A stretch of DNA of 64,000 nt from Mycolicibacterium austroafricanum (GCF_902705885.1 NZ_CACSIP010000001.1:444683-508682), one strand, 5' to 3'; counted from the stretch's first letter, positions 44,688-53,848 are shown. A program made the numbers and translations. The notes: generated by a model from the letters alone, not told the origin.

Positions 44688-46034
44688 TCAGTCGGCGATC
44701 CAATTGCCATGGAAGCCGTACGGAACTCGTTGCGGCAACTTGATTCTGGCGACCGGTGAGCCGGTGAAATCGGACGCGTCGATGATCACCAGGTCGCTGC
44801 CGTCGCGCGTGGGATCGTAGACGCAACCCAGGTACCAGCCGCTGCTCTCGTCGGCGGCGCCCGCTGCGGGCACGAACACCGCTTCACCGGGTCCGCCGGG
44901 GGCATCCGGGGTGCCGAAGCGGTGCTCGGCGGCGTCTCCGGTGACGAGGTCGTGACGTACCAGGCTGCCGTCACCGACGGACACCGCATAGCGCGCCTGC
45001 AGCGTCGCGAGCCGGTCGTCGATCCGCGGGAACTCCACGGCGCGCTCGTCGAGTTGGCTTTCGGTGACCGTGCCGCGCCGCACGTCCACCGTCCACGTCC
45101 ACATCATCCCGTCGGCGTCGAATCCATCGTTTCCCCTCCATAACTCGGGGTAGCGCACCCCCTGCACGACCACGGTGTCACCGTGCTCGTAGGCATTGGC
45201 GACATGGAAGACGTAGCAGGGGTCGATCTCGAACCAGCGCACCTCGCCGTACGGGTCGTCGCGGCGCAGCAGTCCCAGTCGGGCGCCGTAGTCGTCGTCC
45301 CAGCGGTAGGGCATGGCGCCGGAACCACTCGATGCGATGTCGAAATCAAAGACGATGGGCAGGTCCATGAACACGACGTGGCGGGCCGTCAACGCGAAGT
45401 CGTGCATCATCGTCAGCGCGTTGACCTCCACCGGCCGATTGATCACCAACTGCCCGTCGGAGTCCGCACGGTGGTAGACGACATGAGGTGCGACGAGGCT
45501 GCCGTATCCGAAGAAGTGCATCTCTCCGGTCGTCGGGCAGATCTTCGGGTGGGCGGTCATCGAGTTGGTCAATTTGCCACCGAAGTCGTAGGCGCCCACC
45601 GTCTCCAGGTCGTTGGTGATCTCGTACGGCAGTGAGGATTCGACCAGGGCGAGTGTCTTGCCGGCGTGATTGACGACGTGAGTGTTGGCCACACTGGCCC
45701 GCAGATTGCGGGTGCCGTCGTCGCCGTAGAGCGGGAAGTCGTTCTCGAAGCTGTCGGTGCGGACCCACCGATTGCGGTACCACGCCGCGCGGCCGCCCTC
45801 GATCCGGACACCGTGGATCATGCCGTCACCGGTGAACCAGTGGCCCGTCGCCTCGCGGGGGTTCGGTCCGTTGCGCAGGTACCAGCCCGTCACCTCGGCG
45901 GGGATCGCACCTTCGACCTCGAGATCGAACGCGGTCAACTCCTCGGGGACGGGGGCGTAGTTCCCGCGCTGGAAGAACTCGCCGGCGCCGAAGAGCGTGG
46001 CGGTGTCCGTGTGGTCTGAGGCGGTGTCGGTCAT
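44688..46034 (-). CDS. Carotenoid/retinoid cleavage oxygenase
   Basis: A 448-residue RPE65/carotenoid oxygenase family protein. The seven-blade propeller carries four iron-binding His, seen in TAHPKICP, MHDFALTAR, HVANAYEHG and the C-terminal GFHGNWI. The front-end marks GWYLRNGPNPRE and HWFTGDGMIHGV are typical. It should cleave double bonds of carotenoids or stilbene-like compounds using Fe(II) and oxygen. It is divergent from a PadR regulator gene by 125 bp that contain a TGACATGTCA palindrome, suggesting direct control. Confidence 0.9.
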   Translation of the reverse strand: MTDTASDHTDTATLFGAGEFFQRGNYAPVPEELTAFDLEVEGAIPAEVTGWYLRNGPNPREATGHWFTGDGMIHGVRIEGGRAAWYRNRWVRTDSFENDFPLYGDDGTRNLRASVANTHVVNHAGKTLALVESSLPYEITNDLETVGAYDFGGKLTNSMTAHPKICPTTGEMHFFGYGSLVAPHVVYHRADSDGQLVINRPVEVNALTMMHDFALTARHVVFMDLPIVFDFDIASSGSGAMPYRWDDDYGARLGLLRRDDPYGEVRWFEIDPCYVFHVANAYEHGDTVVVQGVRYPELWRGNDGFDADGMMWTWTVDVRRGTVTESQLDERAVEFPRIDDRLATLQARYAVSVGDGSLVRHDLVTGDAAEHRFGTPDAPGGPGEAVFVPAAGAADESSGWYLGCVYDPTRDGSDLVIIDASDFTGSPVARIKLPQRVPYGFHGNWIAD

Positions 46035-46082
46035 GGGCTGAACCTCCTGTCGGGGTGTCCGACCACGATGACACTTCATTAA

Positions 46083-46092
46083 TGACATGTCA
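46083..46092. promoter_or_regulatory. Candidate PadR operator
   Basis: TGACATGTCA is a perfect 10-bp palindrome, with a further TGACA half-site 13 bp to its left, between the carotenoid oxygenase and PadR genes. The ATGTCA/TGACAT type is common for PadR proteins. Confidence 0.4.
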
Positions 46093-46159
46093 ATGGTGGA
46101 AGGTAGTGTGCTCGCCGCCAATACTCCAATCCAGGAATGTCGGGCCGTACGATGCCGCC

Positions 46160-46687
46160 ATGAGTCTTCGCTTCGCTGCGCTCGGCCTGCTCGCTCAGCA
46201 TCCGGGCAGCGGATACGACCTGCTCAAGCGTTTCGAGAAGTCGATGGCCAATGTCTGGCCCGCGACCCAGAGCCAGCTCTACGGCGAGCTGAACAAGCTG
46301 GCCGACGCCGGGCTGATCGAAGTGGCGGACATCGGCCCGCGGGGCCGCAAGGAGTACCGCGTCACCGATGCCGGCCGCATCGAGCTCCTGCGGTGGATCG
46401 GCGACTTCCACGACGATCCGCCGATGCGCCGGCCGGACGTACTACGGGTCTTCCTGCTCGGCGAACTGCCCCCCGAAGACGCCCGCAGATACGCCGTCGA
46501 GTTCGCCGAACGCGCCGCATCCGAGCTCAAACGGCTCGAGCAACTGCGCGATTCGATCAACTGGGTGGACTCCGATGCCGGTTTCTACGGTCGCGCGGCA
46601 CTGGAGTTCGGGCTACGGGACGTGGCCATGGAGGAGCAGTGGGCCCGCTGGCTGGTCGCGTCCATCGACGAGCGCACCCGAACCTAG
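46160..46687 (+). CDS. PadR-family regulator
   Basis: A 175-residue PadR protein. The winged helix opens LRFAALGLLAQHPGSGYDL, with recognition segment WPATQSQLYGELNKLADAGL and wing GPRGRKEYRVT. A C-terminal helical dimerisation region (PadR_C type, FLLGELPPEDARRYAVEF) follows. It is divergent from the carotenoid oxygenase gene and likely represses it. A second, different PadR gene follows in the same direction. Confidence 0.85.
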   Translation: MSLRFAALGLLAQHPGSGYDLLKRFEKSMANVWPATQSQLYGELNKLADAGLIEVADIGPRGRKEYRVTDAGRIELLRWIGDFHDDPPMRRPDVLRVFLLGELPPEDARRYAVEFAERAASELKRLEQLRDSINWVDSDAGFYGRAALEFGLRDVAMEEQWARWLVASIDERTRT

Positions 46688-46715
46688 TCCGGCTTGGTTG
46701 CATCGCGATAGTTTC

Positions 46716-46725
46716 CGATATATCG
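46716..46725. promoter_or_regulatory. Candidate PadR operator upstream of second PadR gene
   Basis: CGATATATCG is a perfect palindrome, A/T-rich in a GC-rich background, with a nearby CGATA half-site to the left (46706-46710). It lies about 55 bp ahead of the second PadR start. Confidence 0.4.
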
Positions 46726-46778
46726 TCAACGCATCGGAAGCACACGGTGTGCTTCCTGTCGAACGAAGGACAACAGAC

Positions 46779-47504
46779 ATGGACACCCCTTTCACATCTC
46801 CGGAGAACCCGTTCGCGGGACGCGGTCACGGCATCGGTTTCGGAGCAGGCTTCGGCGCGGGTTTCAGCCCCCAGGACCGTCGTGTGCTCCATGAACGGCG
46901 CAGGCAGTCCCGTCGCGAATTCCGGGATCACGTTCGCGAGCATCGCGGTGACGCCGGTTTCGGACCGGGTTTCGGCGGCCCCGGCGGCGGATTCGGCCCG
47001 GGTTTCGGGTTCGGCTTCGGCCCCGGTGGCCGCGGCGGCAGGCGCGGCGGGCCTCGGGGAGGCGGCCGCGGCAGGCGCGGTGACGTGCGCGCCGCGATCC
47101 TCACATTGCTCACCGAGGGTCCGATGCACGGCTACGAGATGATCCAGGAGATCAACGAGCGCAGTCAGCAGTTGTGGAAGCCCAGCCCGGGCTCGGTGTA
47201 CCCCACCCTGCAGTTGCTGGTCGACGAAGGCCTGCTGGTGGCGACGGAGTCCGAGGGCAGCAAGAAGCTGTTCGAGCTGACCGAAGACGGGCGCGCGGCC
47301 GCCGAGAAGATCGAGACGGCGCCATGGGACGAGATCACCCGGGGCGCCGACCCCGCCGCGATGGGCCTGCGTACCGCTGTCGGGCAGCTGATGGGCGCGG
47401 TGGCCCAATCCGCCCACGCGGCGACCCCGGAGCAGCAACAGCGCATCGTCGACATCGTCAACAATGCCCGCCGCGAGATCTACCACGTCCTCGGAGAGGA
47501 CTAG
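46779..47504 (+). CDS. PadR-family regulator with Gly/Phe-rich N-terminus
   Basis: A 241-residue protein. The first 105 residues are a low-complexity leader rich in Gly, Phe and Arg (GFGAGFGAGF, GPGFGFGFGPGG) with an Arg-rich stretch before the domain. The PadR winged helix starts at about 107 (VRAAILTLLTEGPMHGYEM), with QLWKPSPGSVYPTLQLLVDE as recognition region. This long leader is seen in other actinobacterial PadR proteins and may be disordered. ATG 46779 is used. Its end carries a 17-bp tandem duplication. Confidence 0.85.
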   Translation: MDTPFTSPENPFAGRGHGIGFGAGFGAGFSPQDRRVLHERRRQSRREFRDHVREHRGDAGFGPGFGGPGGGFGPGFGFGFGPGGRGGRRGGPRGGGRGRRGDVRAAILTLLTEGPMHGYEMIQEINERSQQLWKPSPGSVYPTLQLLVDEGLLVATESEGSKKLFELTEDGRAAAEKIETAPWDEITRGADPAAMGLRTAVGQLMGAVAQSAHAATPEQQQRIVDIVNNARREIYHVLGED

Positions 47505-47530
47505 CTGCCGAAGCCTCGGAGAGGACTAGC
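47489..47530. repeat. 17-bp direct repeat at the PadR stop
   Basis: CCTCGGAGAGGACTAGC occurs at 47489-47505 and again at 47514-47530. The first copy contains the PadR stop codon; the second lies between it and the convergent permease stop. Confidence 0.8.
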
Positions 47531-47535
47531 GGCCC

Positions 47536-49089
47536 TTACGCGGTGACGGACTGCTTCGGCGCATCCAGCGGCTGGCCCCGCATCACCAGCATGTGCAGTG
47601 CCGCACCCAGGGCTGCGCCGAACACCCACGCAAAGCCTGACAGCGCGTGCAGCGCGGGCACCCACACCGCGGAGATCGCGAACACGCCCGACACCGCAAA
47701 AGCCCACAGGGCCCGGATGTTCCAGCCCTTGGTGAAGTAGTACGTGCCGGCGGGGTCGACCGAGTAGAGGTCCTGGAGCTTGAGATGCTGGCGCCGCAGC
47801 AGGAAGTAGTCGGCGATCATGATGCCGTACAGCGGCGCCAGCACCGCACCGAGCGTGTCGACAAACTTGGGCAGACCGGCGTTGCCGATCACCGCCACCC
47901 ATAGTGCTCCGATGATGAATCCCAGTGCTGCGGTGATGAATCCGGCGATCCGGAAGTTGAGTTTCTCCGGTTTGAGGTTGACGATGTCGTAGACCGGCGG
48001 AATGAAGTTGGCGACCAAGTTGATGCCGACCGTCGCGACGAAGAAGGTGACCGCGGCCAGGATGCTCAGCCACACGTTGCCGACCGCGCCGACGATGTCG
48101 GCCGGGTTGGTCATCGGGTCGCCCTGCCCATCCTGGAACACGATGTAGGCACCGGCGGTGATGAACAGTGACAACAGCGTGAACACCGTCAGGCTCACCG
48201 GCAGTCCCAGAAGGTTGCCGCGCTTCATCTCCTGATCGCTGCGGGTGAATCGGGCGAAGTCACCGAAGTTGATGATCACCGCCGAGAAGTACGCGATCAT
48301 CGTCCCCACCACCCCGACGAACGCGGCGAGCGCAGCGGTGCCCTGCTTTTCACCGGCGAACAGATCCCCGACCGAACTCAGCAGACCTGATCCGGCCTGC
48401 CACCAGATCGCGACCAGCAACAGGATCATCACCGCATAGACCGCGGGTCCTGCGAAGTTGAGGAACTTCACGATTCCGTCCAGACCCCGGACGAACAGCC
48501 AGATCTGGAAGCCTGCCACCACGGTGTAGGAGACCCAGTCCACCCAGGTCATCCCGAGGAACATTCCGGTCGGCGTCGCGCCGAGCACCGCGTTGATCGC
48601 CAATGCGACTGCGGTGGAGGCGAAGTAGGTCTGGGCGCCGTACCAGAAGATGGCCACGATGCCCCGGACGGTCGCCGGGAACATCGCCCCTCGGACGCCC
48701 ATCGAGGCCCGGGCCACCACGGGGTAGGGCACGCCGTACTTCACGCTCGGCCGCCCCGACCAGTTCACGAAGAACATCACCAGGGCCCCGGCCAGCACAA
48801 TGGCTGCCAGGACGAACCATCCGTTGATGCCGGCGGTGACGAAGAGGCTGGCGGCGAGGGTGTAGCCGGCCAGGCTCTGGACGTCGTTGGTCCAGACGTT
48901 GAAGATCTCGAACCAGCCCCATTTCCGCTGGGCCGGTGTAGTCGGGGCAAGTTCGTCGTTGTGCAGCGAACCGTGCGCCTCTGATGCGACGAAGCCGTCG
49001 ACCACGGCCGCAGCCGACGGCGACGACGCGACGACGATGGCTTCCGGGCTCGGGATGCCGCTGCTGTCGTTGCCCCCGTCGGTGGCCAT
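47536..49089 (-). CDS. NCS1-family nucleobase/allantoin permease
   Basis: A 517-residue 12-helix transporter. Family marks include GWFEIFNVWTNDVQSLAGYT (about 58-77), GVPYPVVARASMGVRGA and the helix-6/8 cation-site segments around TMIAYFSAVIINFGDFARF. It imports a purine, pyrimidine, hydantoin or allantoin with sodium or protons; the substrate is not decided. No purine catabolic gene is adjacent. It is convergent with the second PadR gene. Confidence 0.85.
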   Translation of the reverse strand: MATDGGNDSSGIPSPEAIVVASSPSAAAVVDGFVASEAHGSLHNDELAPTTPAQRKWGWFEIFNVWTNDVQSLAGYTLAASLFVTAGINGWFVLAAIVLAGALVMFFVNWSGRPSVKYGVPYPVVARASMGVRGAMFPATVRGIVAIFWYGAQTYFASTAVALAINAVLGATPTGMFLGMTWVDWVSYTVVAGFQIWLFVRGLDGIVKFLNFAGPAVYAVMILLLVAIWWQAGSGLLSSVGDLFAGEKQGTAALAAFVGVVGTMIAYFSAVIINFGDFARFTRSDQEMKRGNLLGLPVSLTVFTLLSLFITAGAYIVFQDGQGDPMTNPADIVGAVGNVWLSILAAVTFFVATVGINLVANFIPPVYDIVNLKPEKLNFRIAGFITAALGFIIGALWVAVIGNAGLPKFVDTLGAVLAPLYGIMIADYFLLRRQHLKLQDLYSVDPAGTYYFTKGWNIRALWAFAVSGVFAISAVWVPALHALSGFAWVFGAALGAALHMLVMRGQPLDAPKQSVTA

Positions 49090-49272
49090 CGGGCTCCTTC
49101 CCCGGACCGCCCGCCACGGTCCCTAGGCACTGGCGCACCACGACGGTGCGAAGATGACGTGACGCTAAGACGTGGGGATTTCAAGTATGTGAGCCGCGTG
49201 TTTCCGCTGGATGACCGCCGTACGGGTTCCCGGGCCGGGAACAGTGGCTGCGGCCGGGACGGTGATTCGTCC

Positions 49273-50043
49273 ATGATGGACCGCATGAGGATGGCGACAG
49301 TCGACGAGATCGCCCGGATGCCACGGGGAGGCCCGGACGCGTCGTGTCTGGATCGGTTGTTGCAGACCGACCGGCAGGAGTACCTCGACCGCGACGACGT
49401 CGACCCCCGGGTCAAGCGCAGCGTGGTGCGCGCGCTGGACTGGACCGGCCAGGTGTTCGGCAACCACGAGAGATTCGCCGCGATCGCGCTCGAGGAGGTG
49501 GCCGACGTCGCCGATCCGGCGATCCTCGAGCTGGGCGCCGGGCACGGCGGGCTGTCCCGCACGCTGCTTGAATGGCACCCGACCGCGACGGTGACGGTGA
49601 CCGACGTCGAACCCGCGTCGGTGGCCGCCATCGCGGCCGGGGATCTCGGGACGCATCCGCGGGCGACGGTCCGGGAGATGGACGCGACCGCGATGGATGC
49701 CTCCGACGGACAGTTCGACCTGGCGGTATTCGTCTTGTCGTTTCACCATTTGGCCCCGGCGGCGGCAGCGCGGGTGTTCACCGAGGGCACCCGGGTGGCG
49801 ACCAAACTGTTGATCATCGACCTGCCTCGGCCGCCGGCGCCGCTGCACCTGCTGCGGCTGGCGACGATGCTGCCGCTGGCCCCGTTCGCCCCTTTCGTCC
49901 ACGACGGCGTGATCAGTTCGTTGCGCGCCTACAGCTCGTCGGCGCTGCGGGCCCTGGCCCGCCATGCCGACCCCGCCATCGACGTGCAGCTACGCGGCGG
50001 GCTGCTCAGTCCCCAGGTCGTGGTGGCGTCCCGCGCACCCTGA
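49273..50043 (+). CDS. Class I SAM-dependent methyltransferase
   Basis: A 256-residue protein. The SAM-binding motif I is ILELGAGHGGLSRTLL at about residue 79, motif II region VTVTDVEPASVAAI, and the DLAVFVLSFHHL segment at about 148 is the post-II acidic region. The acceptor is unknown. Several nearby ATG codons (49273, 49276, 49285, 49291) are possible starts; GGTGA lies ahead of the first. It is divergent from the permease gene and upstream of a glutamate-cysteine-ligase-like gene. Confidence 0.75.
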   Translation: MMDRMRMATVDEIARMPRGGPDASCLDRLLQTDRQEYLDRDDVDPRVKRSVVRALDWTGQVFGNHERFAAIALEEVADVADPAILELGAGHGGLSRTLLEWHPTATVTVTDVEPASVAAIAAGDLGTHPRATVREMDATAMDASDGQFDLAVFVLSFHHLAPAAAARVFTEGTRVATKLLIIDLPRPPAPLHLLRLATMLPLAPFAPFVHDGVISSLRAYSSSALRALARHADPAIDVQLRGGLLSPQVVVASRAP

Positions 50044-50082
50044 AACTCCGCGACCGCGCGCCAAATGACGGCAATCGCGGCG

Positions 50083-50114
50083 TGTCGGCGCGCAAACCCG
50101 CGCGCTCGCCGACA
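50083..50114. repeat. Hairpin abutting a start codon
   Basis: TGTCGGCG and CGCCGACA flank a 16-nt centre and the second arm ends exactly at the ATG of the next gene. In RNA this would fold over the ribosome-binding region. Confidence 0.5.
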
Positions 50115-51602
50115 ATGGGCGGTGTGGGTGAGGAACTAAGGCACAGCGACTTCAGTCGTGTGCACCGCCGCGACTACCGCCGCAAGGTGCAACTGTCCCT
50201 CGATGTGTTCGAGACCATGCTCGCCCAGTCCAGCTTCGACTTCGAGAAGCCGCTGACCGGCATGGAGATCGAGTGCAACCTGGTGGACTCCGAATACCAG
50301 CCCGCGATGAGCAACGCCGAGGTGCTGGCCTCGATCGCCGACCCGGCCTACCAGACCGAATTGGGCGCCTACAACATCGAATTCAACGTCCCGCCGCAGC
50401 GGCTTCCTGGACGTGCCGCGCTCGAGCTCGAGGACGAGGTCCGCGCCAGCCTCAACGCGGCCGAAGCCAAGGCCAACAATCACGGCGCGCACATCGTGAT
50501 GATCGGCATCCTGCCCACGCTGATGCCCGAACACCTCTCCGGGCACTGGATGAGCGAGTCGAACCGCTACCAGGCGCTCAACGACTCCATCTTCACCGCC
50601 CGCGGCGAGGACATCATGATCGACATCGCCGGGCCCGAGCGTCTGTCCCTGCAGACCGCCTCGATCGCGCCCGAATCCGCCTGCACCAGCATGCAGTTGC
50701 ACCTTCAGGTGTCCCCCGCGGACTTCGCCGACAACTGGAACGCCGCCCAGGTGCTGGCCGGTCCGCAATTGGCGCTGGGGGCCAACTCGCCGTACTTCTT
50801 CGGCCACCATCTGTGGTCGGAGACCCGCATCGAGTTGTTCGCCCAGGCCACCGACACCCGCCCTGACGAGCTCAAGACCCAGGGGGTGCGGCCCCGGGTG
50901 TGGTTCGGCGAGCGATGGATCACCTCGATCTTCGACCTGTTCGAGGAGAACGTGCGCTACTTCCCGTCGCTGCTGCCCGAGCTCTCCGACGAGGACCCGG
51001 TCGCCGAACTCGCCCAGGGGCGCACGCCGCACCTGTCAGAACTCCGGCTGCACAACGGCACCATCTACCGGTGGAACCGGCCGGTCTACGACGTCGTGAA
51101 CGGACGGCCGCACCTGCGTGTCGAGAACCGGGTACTGCCCGCCGGGCCGACCGTGCTGGACATGATGGCCAACTCCGCCTTCTACTACGGGATGCTGCGG
51201 GCGCTCTCGGAGGAGGACCGGCCGCTGTGGACGAAGATGAGTTTTGCTGCGGCGCAATCCAATTTCCTGGCCGCCGCACAGCACGGCATGGACGCACGGA
51301 TGTACTGGCCCGGTCTGGGTGAGGTGACCCCCGACGAGTTGGTGTTGCGCCAGCTGCTGCCGATGGCAGAGGAGGGGCTGCGCCGCTGGGAGGTCGCCGC
51401 CGACGTGCGCGACCGCTACCTCGGGGTGATCGAGGGCCGGGCCAAGACCGGCCGCAACGGCGCGGCGTGGCAGTCCGCCGCGGTCGACGCGCTCCAGGAC
51501 CGCGGTTTGACCCGGCCCGCGGCGCTCGCGGAGATGCTGCGGTTGTACTGCGAGCAGATGCATACCAACGACCCGGTGCACACCTGGGACCTTCCGAGCT
51601 GA
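50115..51602 (+). CDS. Glutamate-cysteine ligase family (GCS2) protein
   Basis: A 495-residue carboxylate-amine ligase of the GCS2 superfamily. Marks are TGMEIECNLVD (about 50, ligand Glu for magnesium), YNIEFNVPPQRL (about 90), CTSMQLHLQVSP (about 193) and RVENRVLPAGPT (about 335). Mycobacterial paralogues include EgtA and MshC-unrelated ligases. This one is longer than EgtA and is not in an ergothioneine operon, so the acceptor amine is unknown. GTG 50124 is an alternative start. A hairpin covers the upstream leader. Confidence 0.8.
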   Translation: MGGVGEELRHSDFSRVHRRDYRRKVQLSLDVFETMLAQSSFDFEKPLTGMEIECNLVDSEYQPAMSNAEVLASIADPAYQTELGAYNIEFNVPPQRLPGRAALELEDEVRASLNAAEAKANNHGAHIVMIGILPTLMPEHLSGHWMSESNRYQALNDSIFTARGEDIMIDIAGPERLSLQTASIAPESACTSMQLHLQVSPADFADNWNAAQVLAGPQLALGANSPYFFGHHLWSETRIELFAQATDTRPDELKTQGVRPRVWFGERWITSIFDLFEENVRYFPSLLPELSDEDPVAELAQGRTPHLSELRLHNGTIYRWNRPVYDVVNGRPHLRVENRVLPAGPTVLDMMANSAFYYGMLRALSEEDRPLWTKMSFAAAQSNFLAAAQHGMDARMYWPGLGEVTPDELVLRQLLPMAEEGLRRWEVAADVRDRYLGVIEGRAKTGRNGAAWQSAAVDALQDRGLTRPAALAEMLRLYCEQMHTNDPVHTWDLPS

Positions 51603-51625
51603 CAGCTTCGCGACGTGGCAGCGGT

Positions 51626-52795
51626 TCAGACCCCGAGGACCCGGCCGAAGCCGTCGGGAATCACCACATCGGCCGCGCTGAGGTCCCTGATCGAGCACAG
51701 CCCGAGCCCGAGCAGCGCGGAGTCGATACCGCCGCGCAGGATGTCCAGCACGTTCTCCACGCCGGTCTGCCCGCCGGCGGCCAGACCCCACAGGTAGGCG
51801 CGGCCGATCATCACGGCGCGCGCGCCGAGGGCCACGGCCTTGACGACGTCGCTGCCGCGGCGGATACCTCCGTCGAGCACGACCTCGACCTGTCCGCCCA
51901 CCGCCGCGGCGATCGCGGGCAAGGCCCGAATCGGGGCGGGGGTGCCGTCGAGATTGTTGCCGCCGTGGTTGGACACCGAGATCGCCGTCACGCCGGCATC
52001 CACCGCGCGTCGGGCGTCGTCGACCCTCATGACGCCTTTGAGCATGAACGGCCCACCCCACTGCTCGCGCAGCCAGGCGATGTCGTCCCAGGTGGGTAAT
52101 GGGGTCTGCATCCACTCGCCGTAGGCACCGAAAAACGTCGGCGCCGCACCGCCGTCGGCCAGGTTCGGGGCGGTCAGGTCAGGGACCCGGCCGGCCCTGG
52201 CGAAGTCGAGCAACCACCCGGGTCGACGGACGGCCTCGGGGGCAAAGCGCAGCATCGCGCGCAGGTCCATTCTCTCCGGGATGGCTGGGCTGCCCCAGTC
52301 GCGGCCGCTGGAGAACGACCAGTCCGTCGTGATGATCAGTCCGACGGCGCCGGCCGAGCGGGCGCGTTCCATGCGGGCGACGAGCTTGTCCCGGCCGCCG
52401 GTCCAATACATCTGGAACATGGTCTGGGGGTTGGCCGCGGCGACCTCCTCGATGGGCTTGCTGGCGAACGACGACAACCCGATCGCGGTGCCGCGTGCGG
52501 CCGCGGCACGGGCCACCGCCACTTCCCCGTCGGGGTGGACCGCCTGCACCCCGGTGGGCGAGATCATCACCGGCAGCGACAATTGTTGTCCCATCACCGT
52601 GCTCGCCTGATCCCGTTTGCCCGACAATCCGGCGACGTGTGGGGCGAAACCGAGTTCCCCGAACGCCGTCAGATTGTCGGCGACGGTGACGCCCATCTCC
52701 GACCCGGCGACCAGCGCGCTGTAAACGCTGGGGGGAAGGCGCTTTCGGGCTCGCTGCTGCGCTTGCGCGACGGTCTCGAACCAACCTGCGGACAT
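51626..52795 (-). CDS. MftD-like FMN-dependent alpha-hydroxyacid oxidase family protein
   Basis: A 389-residue (beta/alpha)8 flavoprotein. It matches the mycofactocin MftD/LldD1 group from end to end: FETVAQAQQRARKRLP start, SPTGVQAVHPDGEVAVARAA, TTDWSFSSGRDWGSP, and SNHGGNNLDGTPA. Active-site His is kept, but the Arg usual in HGGR of lactate oxidases is Asn. MftD oxidises the premycofactocin dipeptide to its redox-active form. It lies beside an MftM-like methyltransferase and the mno genes, though not within an mftABC cluster here, so it may be a second copy. Confidence 0.8.
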   Translation of the reverse strand: MSAGWFETVAQAQQRARKRLPPSVYSALVAGSEMGVTVADNLTAFGELGFAPHVAGLSGKRDQASTVMGQQLSLPVMISPTGVQAVHPDGEVAVARAAAARGTAIGLSSFASKPIEEVAAANPQTMFQMYWTGGRDKLVARMERARSAGAVGLIITTDWSFSSGRDWGSPAIPERMDLRAMLRFAPEAVRRPGWLLDFARAGRVPDLTAPNLADGGAAPTFFGAYGEWMQTPLPTWDDIAWLREQWGGPFMLKGVMRVDDARRAVDAGVTAISVSNHGGNNLDGTPAPIRALPAIAAAVGGQVEVVLDGGIRRGSDVVKAVALGARAVMIGRAYLWGLAAGGQTGVENVLDILRGGIDSALLGLGLCSIRDLSAADVVIPDGFGRVLGV

Positions 52796-52960
52796 GTCGA
52801 CATCCCTTCGTGTCCCTGGCGGATTACTGCCGACGCTAGGTCACCGCAGCGTCCGGGGGAACTCGCCGACCGGGTAGGCACCCACCCACCCGGACGGGTC
52901 CGAGATCGCACCCATTCGGGGCGCGTGTCTCCGGCATCGTCTCCAATAGCGTTGTTGTGC

Positions 52961-53848
52961 ATGCAAACCGCACTGCTCGACCCGCTGGCGCCGGCCCCGC
53001 GCGGGGTCTGGAGCGGCGCCGGTGTCCTGGTGCGCCGGCGGCGCGGACCCCATCGTCGGCATCGCGCTCCCGGCACCGTGTGCACGAAACGCTTCTGCGC
53101 GCGCCGCGCCAGTGATTCGCTGACCGTCGAGCACGATCTCACTGCCGGTGAACTCTGCGATGAGCTCACGGTGATGATCGCCGAACAGTTGGTCGACACC
53201 GGCGTCCTGCGCGGGCAACCCGAGTTCGAAAGGGTCTTCACCGGCGTCGTCCGTTCCACCGTCGACGGCGGTCTGGCCGCCTGGCTGCGTTTCTACCGCA
53301 ACTCGCTGGACAGGCTCGAGGACGACGCCAGGTCACCGGCGATGGCGTTCGGGCCGATCCACGCATGGGCCACCAGCCAGGTGCGCGGACGCCGGGTGAT
53401 CGATCTGGGATCGTGCTTCGGGTTCTTCCCGCTGCGTCTGGCCAGAGACGGGATCGAGGTCCTGGCAACCGATCTCAGCCGGCCGACCATGCAACTGCTC
53501 GAGTCGGTCAGTGCCCGGATGAACCGTGCCCTGACAACGTTGAGCTGCAATGCTGCCGACGTTCCGCTGCCGGATCGGAGCGCCGACACGGTCACGGCGC
53601 TGCACCTCGTCGAGCACCTGCCCGCCGACGCCGCGGACGCGGTACTCGACGAGGCTGTCCGGCTGGCCCGGTCCCGGGTGGTGGTCGCCGTGCCGTTCGA
53701 GGACGTCGCGCGCGACTGCTACGGGCATGTCCAGCGGTTCGACCTGACTGCCTTGCGGCAGTTGGCCGCTGCGCTGATCCGGCGGCACCCCGGACTCACC
53801 GCGCAGACGTACGAATTCCACGGCGGCTGGCTGATTCTCGACCGGTAG
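52961..53848 (+). CDS. mftM: MftM-like mycofactocin-glycan methyltransferase
   Basis: About 295 residues from ATG 52961. The SAM-binding motif is VIDLGSCFGFFPLRLARDGI (about 146-165), with LATDLSRPTM and the acidic TVTALHLVEHLPAD. The N-terminal region with CDELTVMIAEQLVDTG is helical. By sequence and by position beside the mnoS/mnoR system it matches the mycofactocin oligosaccharide methyltransferase described in M. smegmatis (MSMEG_6237, as I recall), which methylates the second glucose of the cofactor's glucan tail. The first 50 residues are Arg/Cys-rich and the start is less certain. Confidence 0.7.
   Translation: MQTALLDPLAPAPRGVWSGAGVLVRRRRGPHRRHRAPGTVCTKRFCARRASDSLTVEHDLTAGELCDELTVMIAEQLVDTGVLRGQPEFERVFTGVVRSTVDGGLAAWLRFYRNSLDRLEDDARSPAMAFGPIHAWATSQVRGRRVIDLGSCFGFFPLRLARDGIEVLATDLSRPTMQLLESVSARMNRALTTLSCNAADVPLPDRSADTVTALHLVEHLPADAADAVLDEAVRLARSRVVVAVPFEDVARDCYGHVQRFDLTALRQLAAALIRRHPGLTAQTYEFHGGWLILDR

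Noticed and set aside
50115..51602. egtA of the ergothioneine pathway
   Set aside because: It is a GCS2-family ligase but longer than EgtA and not linked to egt genes; only egtE, at the far right edge, is recognisable.
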